In this document: positions 14,801-26,935 of the stretch, piece after piece | Layout of the letters: each line of letters begins with the position of its first letter | How positions within the stretch are numbered: the first letter of the stretch is position 1 | Assembly (NCBI GenBank): GCA_022885665.1 | Contig: JAGQDJ010000011.1 | Coordinates: 62,001 to 126,000 of the forward strand | From: Triops longicaudatus | Lineage: Eukaryota; Arthropoda; Branchiopoda; Notostraca; Triopsidae | Direction: 5' to 3' | DNA: 64,000 nt | Program-made: the position numbers and the translations under genes | The notes under the pieces: generated by a model | The model's input: only the letters and a program-made list of their open reading frames with translations | Told to the model about the DNA's origin: nothing | Databases searched by the model: none

Positions 14801-15746
14801 AACGGAGTCGTTCCTTCATGGTAGAGGAACGATACTCTAGTTTATACATGCGGAGGACTATCGATTATCTTGTTTACAAGGCAGAGCAAGAAACTTTGAT
14901 TTTTACCTCCTTTATTGTTCGTTTTGTGGTACGAAATTGGCAAACAAAGCTTTATGTCCCCCTTTTTTCTTCCCCGAGATTCATTAATAAACCGGGTTAA
15001 CTGGGGTAAGGAGATCCTTTTTCCCAGCCATGGGAGAGAACTGATAGATAAGCCTTTCTACGCTCACTCTTTTCTGTTGCCATTTTTTTGTAGACTGTCT
15101 GCTTCATTCTTTGCATAATGAGAAAGGTGGATGCTTTTTTTTCCTATCTTCACCTTGAAGATTAATGAATCAATAGACTCGTTGATAGCTTGGGTTGTTT
15201 AGTGAAGCTCAAGCTCTGTGGTAGGCCATATAAAGCTTTCAGGATTATAATAGAAAAGGCTTAGGATTTTCAGGAAATCCTTGATGCTGGAATTATGTAG
15301 CACAAAATGGATATTTTGCGGTGACCTACGTTATTCAGGGTTGGCAGTGTCATTTTCAAAGGACACTTAGTCGCAAGAATATTTCCATGTCTCATGAGTA
15401 AAGTGCTCCAGGGAGTGTCCCTTGTACGGCAGAAAATTCGCTAGCCATGGAAAGCGTTGCAGGAAAAGGGCTCTCTAGTATGTTTGGACAGTTTTACATT
15501 TAGCATACTATGTGTTATGTAATTGGTGCCTGCAAAATTGATTACAGCTAAGAATTTGCTATGAAAAATTCCTAAAAGGGATTGAGGGTTATTTAGGTTA
15601 AAATGAACTCAGTTGGTGTTCACATTACTTCAAGTTGCATTACGTGTAATTGTGGAGTACTGGAACTCCACAGGAAAATAAAAACAGGGTCCATTCGTTT
15701 TTCAGTTAGTTACTATACGTAGAAAATAAACTGAAAGGAAATCTTA

Positions 15747-15760
15747 TTTTTTTTTTTTTT
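15747..15760 (+). repeat. Poly(T) run, 14 bases
   Basis: A T14 tract followed by GTTTTAGAAAACTAAAAT, an A/T-rich near-palindromic sequence. It is not clearly a retroposon tail. Confidence 0.85.
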
Positions 15761-16551
15761 GTTTTAGAAAACTAAAATAGAAAATAATAGAAGGAAAGTT
15801 TTTCAGTGCATTTCAAAAGACAACATGTGACGTTGAGCAAACTGCGCTTCATGTCACTTTGCCGATCGGGTCGTAGCGGATCGAAGATCCATTTTTCTTG
15901 GTGGTGGTTGTCTAGAGGGGGTGGAAATGGAATGGGAGTGACACGATTCACCTTTTGTTCCTTACCTCACGTACAAAACCATCCTTTTTTGTGGTTTTCA
16001 CGGCACCTTACAGAGATAGAACGGTTTTTTGGAGGCTTATACGGAGTTTGTTGCTTCGTCTGCAGGGTTGAAGCACTTAACAATATCAACGCTATTGTTG
16101 ACGATTGGAGCGAGGGAGTATGGGTGGATCTTAGTCTAGGCTTTAGTTAACAGTCTCGTAAGGAAGACGTGGAACGTCCCACGAGTTGTTCAAGCTGATA
16201 AATTAATGATACACTACTTGGAGCGAGGTTTAGGATTGAAGCGAAAGTCACGCGACCAGGACTTCCAACTGAAAATTAGCTTATTTGGAGATGGTTGGTG
16301 AAGGAAGAGGGCTGAACGTAATACTCTCTGGGCTTGATGTCGGGTAATAGGTGTCGTTGATAATAAAGGGTACAAACCAAGAGAGTTCTGCTGTCCAACT
16401 TGGTAAGTATCTTTGGCGAAGTGTGGCAAGAAGTTTAGCACAATTTACGAAAGATTGTCATCTTCCAGGCCAAGGGGCTTTCCCCTTTAATACCGAAGAA
16501 ACTTGAGATTAGGTCATTCGACCCAGCCGGGATTAATACCTTATGGGTGCC

Positions 16552-16564
16552 GGGGGGGGGGGGG
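16552..16564 (+). repeat. Poly(G) run, 13 bases
   Basis: Uninterrupted G13 tract. Confidence 0.9.
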
Positions 16565-19500
16565 AGGAATGTAATCGAATATGACAAGTGCAAAAGAACC
16601 GAACAATGATGGTTAGGAAACAGTTTCATTTCGACTTTAGTAGCTAAGTTTCTTGGGTAGCTTCCGGCACGGAATTTAAGCAGGAACTTAGCTATTTATA
16701 GCCAAAGTTTTAAATACGTTTTAAGTACTTAGTCTTACACAGTTAGCTTTTAAGATCAGAAAGCTGCGTTCGAATAATTTTAGCACCCTTTTTCGTTTCT
16801 AGTTTAAGACTTACGAAGAACTACTTAGCGCAATTTTTGTGTGTAAACGATACGAAATATTAAAGTCTGCTGGAGAAGGAACTTTTTGTGCAGTACGTTT
16901 TCACAGTGTAAGTAACTTTGAATTTAGCTTCTTTTAGTCCAACAGTTCCTAGTCTTATGAAAACAGACACCACAATTACAAAACTTCTCCTGTTTGTTCA
17001 AGCTAGCCAGGAAACTGTACCTAGTTTCTAAATCTCATTACTTACCGAGCTTGACTGCTAACGTCTCAATTATGCTTACGATATCCGGACGATATCACTC
17101 ATGCTGAATAGCAGTAATAGGTAGTGTTTACTTTGTTCACTCATGTGCGTGTAATGAGCTATATACAGGGAAGCTGCAGATTGAGGAAATAAGGTACTAC
17201 TGCATTGTTCACAATAGCTTGCGATTAAGCTGGGTGGCGATTTTGCTGTTTCCTCACGAGCACCACAGCCGTTCAATGCAGCGTTGTTCTTTGTGTTACT
17301 TTTGCTACGCGAGCTTTTTGATAGTTTATGGATTGTTAGTCCCGTTGCATAAGAAAACTGTTGGATGAAAACGTACGGTTGGGAACATAAAAGGAGTGAA
17401 GCTTTCACACGGTTTACTTTTGCGCGTATTGGCACGTATAAAGCTTCTTGTTTTATTGTGTATATTTTCTCACCGTAGAAAATAGCAACATAATAAGAAA
17501 AGGTGTTCGGTCTCCCGGTAGTTTTTTATTGCTCGTAAGCTGCAGAATTTATAGGATATGACAAAGTATAAGGCGAGTCATGGAGGATGGGTTTACTTGT
17601 TTCTTGAGTTCTTGTTTTTCCCTGTTGCACCGTCAATGGAAAGAAAAACCCTTGAAGGAATCCAAGAGTTATCGGCATATCCCAAAACTTTTGCGTGCCT
17701 AGCAGCCATTGTTATTGTGGGGCGGCGAGCTTGTGTATTTGGTGTATGTGTAACGTTTCCTTTTCGGAGATATATAACACACTAGTGAAAACGTAGGGGT
17801 TTAATTAAATGTTGCGAGTTTAGAAATGACTTTACATTTATTTTATATACAATTCTTTGTTTCCCTTTTCTTTCCTAGGTACGTAAACGCTGGTGGACGT
17901 TGCTTTTTCATACGGGGTCCTTGCAACTTTTGTCACCTTCAGGCCGAAGTGATCAGCTGCGGGTGACAAGTTTTGAATATCTTTCAACTCGCTTATGCAA
18001 GGGGAAAACAAGAATTGCGTCCATCCAATAGGAAATCGTCTGTGACGAAAAAGATGCATTTCTCGATTCCATTGTTCGGGGTGCGAAAGGACCCTGAGCT
18101 TTTCTTGTCATTTACGCTCTACTAGCCCTCATAATGCAAAAGCAATATAAACTCCTGGATTTTGGGATGTTTTGACGTAGAAAATCTTATGGGAGAAAAA
18201 GTAAGTTGTCTCTTGTGCCGTGATAATACGGTCTTGGGGGTCGACAAAGGCTTGAAACACAAACACAGTTGCTGTGTGGCGTACCAGATAAAATCGTGAG
18301 ACGATCAGCGAATAGGAAAATGGGAGGGAAAAAATTCATGGTTGGCTTGTCGAGCAATGGACAACTTCCGCCGGATGACAACCATTTTCCTCGTGTCCTC
18401 TCCGCTTGTCTTTATAGAATAGGAGAAAATCTCAGCCAATAAGCAAGAAGCGTATAAAAGCAGCAGGGAGAACCCCCAGCTATTCTATCGCTTTTTATTA
18501 AGAACACTAAATCCTTGGGAATCGTAACATCATAGAAAGATGGGTCTATTCTCTCGGTTTACCTATAGAGAAACGGCCGTACACGAAATTCGTGTGAAAT
18601 CTAGGGTGCTTACCAACATGATTGGTTTTCACTGAAGGGAAAGCGGGAGGTCTTACGTCACACGGTAGTTGTTAGCCCCCATTTTATTACTCTGCATTTT
18701 ATTGGCCAAAAAAAAATATTTCCTTAAGGTTGTTGCTTATCAAGAATAATGCAGAATTTTGAAGAGACTGAAAGCATGAGCAAATAAAAAGAAGATTACT
18801 TTAGTTAGTTTAATGCTCCGAAGGAAAAGTTTATCTGCTAGCTATTCTACGCGTACAAAATCCCTGTGTTTCGACTGGAATGGTTTGTCATGCTGAAATA
18901 GAAGCAATTTCTGTGTATGACACTATGACGTGCTTTTTAGGGAACACAAAACGGTCTGACCTCGCGAATTTGGTGCAGTTTTTACGAGTTCTGTGCATTA
19001 TAGTTCTTTGAAAAACTAAGCTTTCTTATATAGCCTTCTTCCTCTATGAGCAATCCTAAGAACGCTATTGTAACTCTCATGTTTTGAGGGCTTTTCTGCA
19101 TTGATTCGCTTACTGGGACTTTGGATTACTAGACAAGAATAGGCCAGGATTTCGTTGACTTTTGAAACTTAGATAGCACCAGAACGATATTCTCCATGCT
19201 TCATGTGTTGAAAACATGGAAAAAGCTGACATGTAACGTAGCATTCTTCTTCAGAACTCTAAAAGGATTTTTGTTGCGTGTTTATGATGAGAAGAAGCTG
19301 CCGAACTCATTGTCAGGCTGATTTAGTATATTTATCTATACTCTAACATCCCTGTGACTGCTTTCATTTTACATCGCACAGTTTAATGCCACTGTATACA
19401 CTTACCTTTTGTTTGCAGTTGTAGTGAGAAACCAGCGTTGAGAAGTTTGCATCTTACTGTAGGAAGTTTCTTAAGACTATTTTTTTAAATATTTAAGTTA

Positions 19501-20317
19501 TCGTTCATATGTTTTAAAACTGTAATTATTGAAAGTGTATTATGCCTGAAAGTCACTTACATCGTTGGAAAAAAATCACAGTTTTCGTCTTTCCCAAATT
19601 CCATATTTTGGTCAAGGGCTTAGTGTAAGGAGAAGATTTATTTTAAGGGCGTTTCTTATTGGCAGACGGAATTTCCTGTTAGTCTCTTTTAGAAAGAGGG
19701 AGAAGATTTTCATTCACGAACGCGTATACTAAAAATATAACGAAAAAAGAGTCAGAATTTCGTTTTTTATGGAAAGCAGTCGTAGACTTAATGGCGAAAA
19801 CGATCTGAAACGCTTGATGGAATTGGTTCTGGCGCTACGACTATTTGAGTCAGCTCTTGCCTCTTTCTATAGCCGAGTGGGGGAAGGTGGAGTCATTTTT
19901 GCTTTATCGCATATTTCCCGAAGAAGAAACGCGCACTCTTTCCTCGAAAAATGCTGTCGCCTCTTTACGTAGACTTTGTTTCGGATTTGTATTTATTAGG
20001 TCACATATTCCCAATAATGAGTAGAATATTCAATCTTTTTCTGTTCTTTTTTGCTTTGATTCGTAAAGGCTTTTATTTTAGTTTTTCGTTGTGGTCCGTC
20101 AGATGCAGCGACATAGTTTGTTCCCTAGCCTACCAATTCTTGTTGTAGGTCTCACGAAGGTTAGCGTTAGCAGTGACCATTTGCCATTTCTATCAAGTAT
20201 TCTCCAGAGCCTCGTTGCTAAGGTTCCCAACTTTCCATGGCACCGCCTGAAAATGAAGAAGACCCCATACTCTCCCTAGAAAGGTCGTAAGCCTTTTAAG
20301 GCCGACCCGCACAAAAA

Positions 20318-20354
20318 AAAGCGAGAAGTTTTTTTTCTCTCTCTCTCTCGCTTT
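20318..20354. repeat. Inverted repeat enclosing a CT microsatellite
   Basis: AAAGCGAGA (20318-20326) and TCTCGCTTT (20346-20354) are exact reverse complements. They bracket a T run and the (CT)n stretch at about 20337-20349. Confidence 0.7.
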
Positions 20355-20952
20355 GGCACACCCAAAGCCCCTCTGCATGGGAACGGTATTGTTGTAGCGT
20401 CTAAGAGCGTAGCATTGGCTCTGAAGTTTGTCTACGTCTTTCTACCTCTTAACTTTTCTCTCCTCTCCCTCTGTCTCTCGTTCGGATTCACTCTCTTATC
20501 CCCCTTTCTCAGCATCCACGTGCAAAGAGGAATTGCAAGAAGCTTGATATAAAGACACGACTGCTTCAAACGCCTACGCTTTTCTTGCACAGTTTGATTA
20601 GGACCATGACTCCAGAGGGAGCCGTGAAAAGAATGGATGTGCGATACCACATATTTTTTCGATAGCTACCAAAAAATTTCGGAGGGTGCATTGTGCAAAG
20701 GAAATCTGACCCCGTGAAATACTTAGGAAAGATTTGTTTTGCGTTCCTTAAAACATACTGAAGGAAAAAAGAGCTTTTTGTGGCTAATAGTTATCTATAG
20801 CCACAAGTGATTAGGTTAGTCCACTGTTAAAATGTGTACTAGAACTTGATTTTTAGAAAATTTCAGAAATTCATATTTCCCCCACAAGATTGATAGCTGT
20901 CCCAAAAGTTGGTTTGCTCCTCTCAGTAATAGGGCAACTGGCCCTCATAACA

Positions 20953-21053
20953 TATTTTGACTTGTGTACAGTTTCAATTGTATTGTATTTTGCTTGTGTA
21001 TTTTGCATTTTATTTTGACTTGTGTATAGTTTCAACTGTATTGTAATTTGCTT
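20953..21053 (+). repeat. Imperfect tandem duplication, 58-bp period
   Basis: The 43-bp segment at 20953-20995, beginning TATTTTGACTTGTGTACAG, recurs at 21011-21053 with three substitutions. The spacer between them is also T/G-rich. It is a local duplication with no coding content. Confidence 0.85.
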
Positions 21054-21368
21054 TTAACTTAACTAGGTTTCTTAATTAATATATATGTAATTTCTGCTTC
21101 AAATGTAGTACTCAGTAGTAAGTATAGTTCCAGGGGATATTTTTGTAACAAAAATTGGGTTTATATTTCGAAATTAAGTATTTTAGTATACATACGTTTC
21201 GTAATTTAGTCTTCATAAACAAAGAATTGTAAATACTAGTTAATGGCGCTGATAACCATTATTCTGGAATGAAATACTACCGATTTTGGGGTTTCGTAAA
21301 TACCAATTTCTGAGGGTTGCTTATACCGTTTTTAGCGTGAAAAGCCCCAGGACTTTTTTCTAGTATTA

Positions 21369-21384
21369 CCCCCCCCCCCCCCCC
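21369..21384 (+). repeat. Poly(C) run, 16 bases
   Basis: Uninterrupted C16 tract, that is G16 on the minus strand. Confidence 0.9.
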
Positions 21385-24300
21385 AACAAGTCTCAAAAAT
21401 AAAAAGATGAGGGACTTGCCTTACAATGTATTACAAAGGAAGTGGACAGACACTTAGCTAACAAATTTAGAGTGGAAGTGGTCAAGAAAATCTCGGTCCA
21501 CTGATTAGTGGACGTGGAATAGTCTGGGCCACGTCCGGTAAGGTTGCTTACCCGAGTAGTAGAGTATATTCCGGTGAGCTTGGGATCACGTTCCGGTCCG
21601 GTGGACCTTACCTGCACGATTTCTTTGCATTTGCTACCCACCAGCCTTAGTTTTCTTCCTAGCGGGAAAGCGGAAACAGAATAGACTTAATGGCAACATT
21701 GTCCTTGATTTTCTCTACCCACTTATAATGGATTTTTGTATGTAGCTTTAATGTGAGGGGTGCGGTGGATGTAGGTATAGATTCGAGTGTTGAGCTTCGT
21801 TGTCACCTGACCTTGACGTCTTTTTTATCATTATAGTTCTTTATGAATAGCGAGACACTGGAAGTAAGTATCCATTATTGAAAGAGAGCTGGGCCTTTCA
21901 AAAGGTTTTCTGCGATTTTTTGTTTCTTTTTTTCAAGCATGGGAAGCTTTTCTTCAGAATGTGTTGTTTTCACATTTTGGGAAGACTTAAGGGAGACGCA
22001 AAGGTTAGGCTAGCGAAGATGTATCGTATGGGAGCGGTTTTGCTAACAAATCCGTGGAATCGGTAAGAAGCTTGATAGGATCTCGGACGGAAAGAAAAGA
22101 ATAAGAAAATAAGCCCATCAGGTGACACAAAGGGCACGGACGTGGCGGGGAATAGATATGGTGTGCTCCCTTCGAATTGGAAATGGGAGCATAGTTAAAG
22201 AGCTACTGGGAGTTTCTGCTTCTGCAATTAAATTTCTGGCTAAGAAAGTATAGCTCATCAGAATCGAGTGACGAATTATACACGTGTAGCTATCCTTACA
22301 GACCAAAATTCGCGAACACAATAAACTGGTAAGTCAAGTTAAATATTTGGGTAAAGAACGTGCCTGTTTGTCAGTTCAGACTAAAGCAAAAGGAAAAAGC
22401 TAAAATTAGTATAGTAAATAAATGCCGCAAGAAGGTGCAGTGATGAAAGAAGTATCATGGGTGAGATAAATAAAAATAATTAAACCTCCACTTCCGGGAA
22501 ACTATTCTCGCTTGCTTGTAGAAAATGTCGGTGTTTTTCGTGAAAAGCGGGGAGTTCTCTCCTGTGGTTCCGAAAAGTGAGGAGTTAATAGTTTGCGCGT
22601 GTGGTACAAGGACACCCAAGCATAAACATGCAACTGTACGGTGCCGTGCTTGCAAAGCACGAGAGAAATTTTATTTCTTCTGTCGTATTCTCGCTGTTAT
22701 ATGAGGAGTAAAGCGAGAGCAGAGTGGGCATGCACGTGCTATGGAAGAGAAGAGGGCAAGGGTGTCGGATTCTATTCATTAAACACACCTCAAGTTCCTT
22801 CGTTACCCATCCCCTTGTCATTTCGGCTGGCAGTAACCTTTACCTGCAAATCAAATAAAAACGGAAAACTTCTTTGCTTCCCCCCGGACGACACTTTCCC
22901 CCTCTTTCATAAGATCATATACCACGTAACTAAACAAAAGCATCAAACACGTATTCAGTTTGGCAAAACTAGCTTCTTAAAAAAGTTCTAGTGTCGCATA
23001 CGCCAACAACCGAAATAGTGTAAATTAAGCTCCCACAGCGCCATAACTTTGTTTAGGTATTCGTATGATTGCCTCCAAGCGTGCAGGCGTATAGATCCGT
23101 TATTCGTGTCCCAGCCAGTTCACGTGGCGACGTATTTCCGATTAGTTGACACTATCCAATTTCTGGAAAGCAATACGAATTTACTGTTTCCTCTTTTTTA
23201 CCAATTTCCGTGAAAAAGAAAAGTGAAACAATTTTGTTGGGAGAAGCACGCGTATATTATAAAATTCTTATTGTTTCTTTTATAGCATGGATCCGTTAAA
23301 TTGTCTTTCAACATTGTGGCCTAATGGTAGAAATGTCCCCTTAAAACACATTCGTAGCCCTGATTGGTTAGCTTACATGTAAAAAAAAAATAGAAGTAGG
23401 GCTCATGGAACAAAAAGGGTCTCTCGAAATTCTGTAAAGGCTTTATCTAAGTCCATCCATTTTTTATTATACAAACGATTATTTGGTATGAGCTGTGTCG
23501 GTCGGGTCTTTGAGGGCATACAAGGTCAACACTCACATGGTATATAGCCTGTTGCATCCTCCCCGACTTTTTGTCAAGTCTTACATTCTTGTAAAATAAC
23601 AAGCTTTAGTTACTAATTACAAGATCCTTTTAAACATCACTTTACAGTATATACAGTAAAATGAACTTGCTTCATGTTTTTCCCTTGATTCCCTATTGTG
23701 GTAAACAGTTCGGAAAGAAGCACTAACATAGCAAGAAGTTGACACAGATGGTGACAGTACTATTTGGGTTTCCGGACGGAGCGCCCATCCTGTGGTACAA
23801 CGCTATTCCTCGTTCTTCTTGGATGGAAATGGTTCCAAGTTGACATTTTAGGCGTTTGTCATCTGCCTTCTGGCGAAATGGAACCTTTGCATGATCTGCT
23901 TGCAAAAGAGTTTGGGACAGGGAGAAAAAAAAAGAAACGACTGCCTCGCCCTCGTTTCTGTTCTCTTCGCCTAGTACCTAGAACACTCAAGCGGAAAGCT
24001 TTCTAGAACGATCGATGGGTTCCCGTCCGTGCACCTCGCCCAAAATGCATAATTTTATGGTATATTGCAGCTTGGGTCCGGAAGTTTGAAAGCTTGGGGG
24101 AGCTGATGTGTAGAGTTGCACCATCCTAGTGTGTGCCAGGTCGGGTCGTAGACGAATATTTACAGGGTGCCGAAGGGGGTCAAAGTAGATGGCGTCTATG
24201 GAGCGGAAAACGGTGTGGAGTTTTGTCGTTTCGCCGGGGTAAAGAATTACTGTAAGTGTTACCGTGGTTTTTCACACCCTGAAAACTGGATGAGTGACGG

Positions 24301-24459
24301 GCCTTGCTGCGGAAATGGTACAGATTTTTGCGAGAGGAGGGGGTGGGCGAGGTTTGTTGGAGAAATAAACGACGCACTGAGGTGATTGAAAAGTTGGCAC
24401 CTTGCAGAGAAAAAGAAAGAGGAAGTCCATCAGAGCTTCGTCATTTCTTTTTTTTTGTC

Positions 24460-24465
24460 TTTATT
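24460..24465 (-). terminator. kek: Candidate poly(A) signal of kek (AATAAA)
   Basis: The minus strand reads AATAAA about 95 bases after the kek TAA, followed by GACAAAAAAAAG. It is the first canonical hexamer downstream of the gene. A longer 3' UTR using a more distal signal is equally possible, because kek transcripts often have long 3' UTRs. Confidence 0.35.
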
Positions 24466-24558
24466 CCCTTCTCACGACTGGCGTGCGATTCTTGGGGATA
24501 TTGTCCGTCTGCTGCTGATTACTCATTTCGATAGGAAAAGTTTTCCAGATAGCGTCTG

Positions 24559-26931
24559 TTAAACGTCAGTCGCACATTCCTCTTGATAACCCTCGTCTGG
24601 TGAGTCTCGGGCCACACTCCGCTTGGTTCCCGATGGACTACCGTTGACGGCGACTTTGCTAGCGAAAGTATCACCTGAAGTCCCTGCTGGTGCAGGCGAG
24701 TTTGTTTGGCTGTTGGGCAATGTGGCCTGACCGAGAGAAGGTTGCGGTCGATGCCACAACCGAGGACTGTTACTGCTCGAGATGTTTGGCTCTAACTGCC
24801 CTCCTAAGGGAGTGGATGTTGAGCCGCTGGGCAGGACTCGGTTGGCTAGGGTTGAAGTACTGACAGTACTTCGTCCCATGGTCATGTACTTGTTATTAGC
24901 CAAAGGGCTGTCGGGTAATACTTCTTTTCCTATCCGTGGAAGACCGAAATCTGCGGGGTATGTGACGTAACTTTGCTGCTTGCTGTAAGGGGCATTGGGG
25001 GACCAGTCGTCATCGTCCTGGGCCGCAGACCGAACAATTGCGGCGTAGTGATCCAGGCTGAGCTCGGAGGAGGTGTCATTCATGCGAGGATTTTTTCTCA
25101 GCGTCCCATTGCCAATGGGATAGGCTGGAACGCTGGCATAGGTGTCGGTGGGATGTATGGAGGTAACGTAATCCGCCGAGTTGGGTGACCACATTCGCGA
25201 CGTGGTATAGTGAGGATCAGTTTGAGGTCTGAGATACGAGTCACCGTGGGGCACAATGCCGTTGGAGTCGATACTGTCGCGCTCGTAGTACTCGGCAGTG
25301 GGATTGGATCTGATATTGGCTCGCTCCATGGTGTGGAATACGTTATTACCGGCATTGAGACGTGGCGAAGGCGTGATGGCACCCTGCCAGTACTCGGCAG
25401 CCTTTTCTGCCTCATTGATTAAGTCGGGATTGCTTAGAGTACCGTTAATTCCGCCTCGACTTGGCGACGAAGCATGCTGATCCGGGTAGCCAAAACCAAA
25501 GTTTTCTTTCGCAGGACTGGAGCTAGGCTTGTGAAGCGGGTCCGTGTAGTTACCACCCCGCGGTCCAGTCGTTCTGCTTGAAGAGTCGCTACTAGTATCC
25601 GTGGAGGGAGGGTACTTTTGTTGGGCTCCAGTGCCTTCTGAGCGACGTTTGCGGCAACGCCACATAAACAATCCGAAAATTACCAAGATCACAGCCAGCA
25701 AGAAAAAGATTCCAGCCCCTAAGCCGGCCATTTGTGCACTGCCTAATCCACCTGCGATGGGTCCGCGTGCTTCGACTCGTAAAGTAAAGTTCGTTTGCAC
25801 CAACCCGGCACGATTAGCTGCCACACACGTGAGCCCACCACTATCCGTTTCTCGCACGGGATACAAGATCAGCGTACTGACCTTTTCGACTTCACCGTGT
25901 TCTAAGACCATCACTGTGCGAAGCGTGGTGTGGTAACCCGCCGTACTAGCCCGGCCACCTGAAGTGTAGCCGCTACCTGATAAGGAACCCGAAGGCAATG
26001 GATATTCTGTTGTGTTGGCCAGCGGCCGACCGTGCCAAAGCCACGTGATTTCAGGCGTGGGTTCGGCTTTGATGCGGCAAACAAAGGTGGCGTTTTCGCC
26101 AGCTGGCACTTCGACTTGTTTGCTGAGGCCTGGAGTGGGAAGCACCTGCGGAGGACAGGCAAATTCGTCAAGTTGGAGTTCAAGGAGAGGTCGGTCTCTC
26201 AGCCGTGCCGGTGTTGAACAAACGGGATGAATCGGCATGGGAATGTTTTGCTCTTGAAGCCACTCTCTCAGGGGCCTGGAACGACAATCGCAGACCCAAG
26301 GGTTCCGGTGCAAGTCTAATGCGTGGAGTCGAGTAAGAGTGGAAACAAGCTTCTTGTTCAGCTCGGTAAGAGCGTTTCCACTCAATCTCAAATGAGACAG
26401 TTGATCCAGACCTTCAAAGGCACGGGCCTCAATGGTTTGTAATTGGCAGTCAGACAGATCCAGTTTAACGAGCCCGGCTAAGAACTCGAAGGCTTGATCC
26501 TCGACACGCTGGAGTGGGTTGGCATTCAACCGCAGCTCTCGAAGTGAGGGAGCATCGCGAAACGCCAGACTTGGCACAGTCGTGAGCAGGTTATCGCTTA
26601 AATCCAGCTCCACCAAATTGGTCAAGCCCCGGAAGGCCGTTGGTTCCACTGCCCCGATTTTGCAATTTTGCAAGAAAATTTTCTGCAAATTGAGCAATCC
26701 ATTTTTGGAAAAAACTTCTCGAGGCAATACATTTAAATTATTGCCCGACAAGTCCAACACCTGTGTTTCCGCGTCGATGTTACCAGGCACAGTCATTAAA
26801 CCCCGGTGACGACATTCCACTGTTTGTTTCCCACTTTTCCATTTGCAGTCGCACGCACTAGGGCAAAAGCCATTCGCCGCCCCGACTATCAACAAACTGG
26901 ACACCAAGATGGTACACAGTATTCCGTACAT
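24559..26931 (-). CDS. kek: Kekkon-family LRR-Ig transmembrane receptor, intronless coding region
   Basis: The frame encodes a 790-residue type I membrane protein (numbered from the ATG at 26931). Residues 1-21 are a signal peptide. An LRR N-cap follows with Cys 23, 27, 29 and 40 and a family-typical CDCKWKSGKQTVEC stretch. About six leucine-rich repeats span roughly 57-205, and the LRR C-cap has Cys 214, 216, 238 and 259. One Ig domain (about 260-386) has Cys 285 and 369 and Trp 297, with a Gly/Ser-rich insertion. The transmembrane helix is about 401-424, followed by the basic stop-transfer RCRKRR. The cytoplasmic tail of about 360 residues is Ser/Pro/Tyr-rich, with a YMTM motif at 682, DEGYQE near the end, and a terminal TDV that fits a class I PDZ ligand. 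This architecture is that of Drosophila Kekkon proteins, which act at the cell surface in EGFR, BMP or neurotrophin-like signalling depending on paralogue. The frame also reads upstream to a TTG at 26949, but an in-frame TAA lies just before it, so ATG 26931 is the first usable start. Which kek paralogue it is remains unresolved. Confidence 0.96.
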   Translation of the reverse strand: MYGILCTILVSSLLIVGAANGFCPSACDCKWKSGKQTVECRHRGLMTVPGNIDAETQVLDLSGNNLNVLPREVFSKNGLLNLQKIFLQNCKIGAVEPTAFRGLTNLVELDLSDNLLTTVPSLAFRDAPSLRELRLNANPLQRVEDQAFEFLAGLVKLDLSDCQLQTIEARAFEGLDQLSHLRLSGNALTELNKKLVSTLTRLHALDLHRNPWVCDCRSRPLREWLQEQNIPMPIHPVCSTPARLRDRPLLELQLDEFACPPQVLPTPGLSKQVEVPAGENATFVCRIKAEPTPEITWLWHGRPLANTTEYPLPSGSLSGSGYTSGGRASTAGYHTTLRTVMVLEHGEVEKVSTLILYPVRETDSGGLTCVAANRAGLVQTNFTLRVEARGPIAGGLGSAQMAGLGAGIFFLLAVILVIFGLFMWRCRKRRSEGTGAQQKYPPSTDTSSDSSSRTTGPRGGNYTDPLHKPSSSPAKENFGFGYPDQHASSPSRGGINGTLSNPDLINEAEKAAEYWQGAITPSPRLNAGNNVFHTMERANIRSNPTAEYYERDSIDSNGIVPHGDSYLRPQTDPHYTTSRMWSPNSADYVTSIHPTDTYASVPAYPIGNGTLRKNPRMNDTSSELSLDHYAAIVRSAAQDDDDWSPNAPYSKQQSYVTYPADFGLPRIGKEVLPDSPLANNKYMTMGRSTVSTSTLANRVLPSGSTSTPLGGQLEPNISSSNSPRLWHRPQPSLGQATLPNSQTNSPAPAGTSGDTFASKVAVNGSPSGTKRSVARDSPDEGYQEECATDV

Positions 26932-26933
26932 GG

Positions 26934-26935
26934 CT
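26934..26935 (-). other. Candidate 3' splice acceptor just upstream of the kek start codon
   Basis: On the minus strand a T/C-rich run ends in CCCAG exactly two bases before the ATG at 26931. This looks like a 3' splice site joining a 5' UTR exon to the single coding exon. It also agrees with the in-frame TAA a little further upstream, which shows that the coding frame does not continue. The matching donor was not identified. Confidence 0.55.

Larger units (their letters stand above)
8888..24459. other. Gene-poor intergenic block downstream of kek
   Basis: No gene was recognised. It contains three mononucleotide runs, the 58-bp tandem duplication at 20953, the CT hairpin at 20318 and a poly-purine tract near 13648-13679. 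The part nearest 24459 may be 3' UTR of kek if a distal poly(A) site is used. Confidence 0.55.

Noticed and set aside
23317..23365. tRNA-like A box TGGCCTAATGG
   Set aside because: The only B-box-like sequence downstream (CATTCGTAGCC) is a poor match and too close (32 bases). No cloverleaf arms pair, so there is no tRNA or SINE call.
24167..24385. Cys-rich 72-codon plus-strand frame just beyond the kek 3' end
   Set aside because: It begins at GTG, has no signal peptide or known cysteine framework, and may overlap kek 3' UTR.
24782..26809. Several plus-strand frames of 60-111 codons and minus-strand alternatives inside the kek region
   Set aside because: They are shadows of the GC-richer kek coding sequence in other frames.
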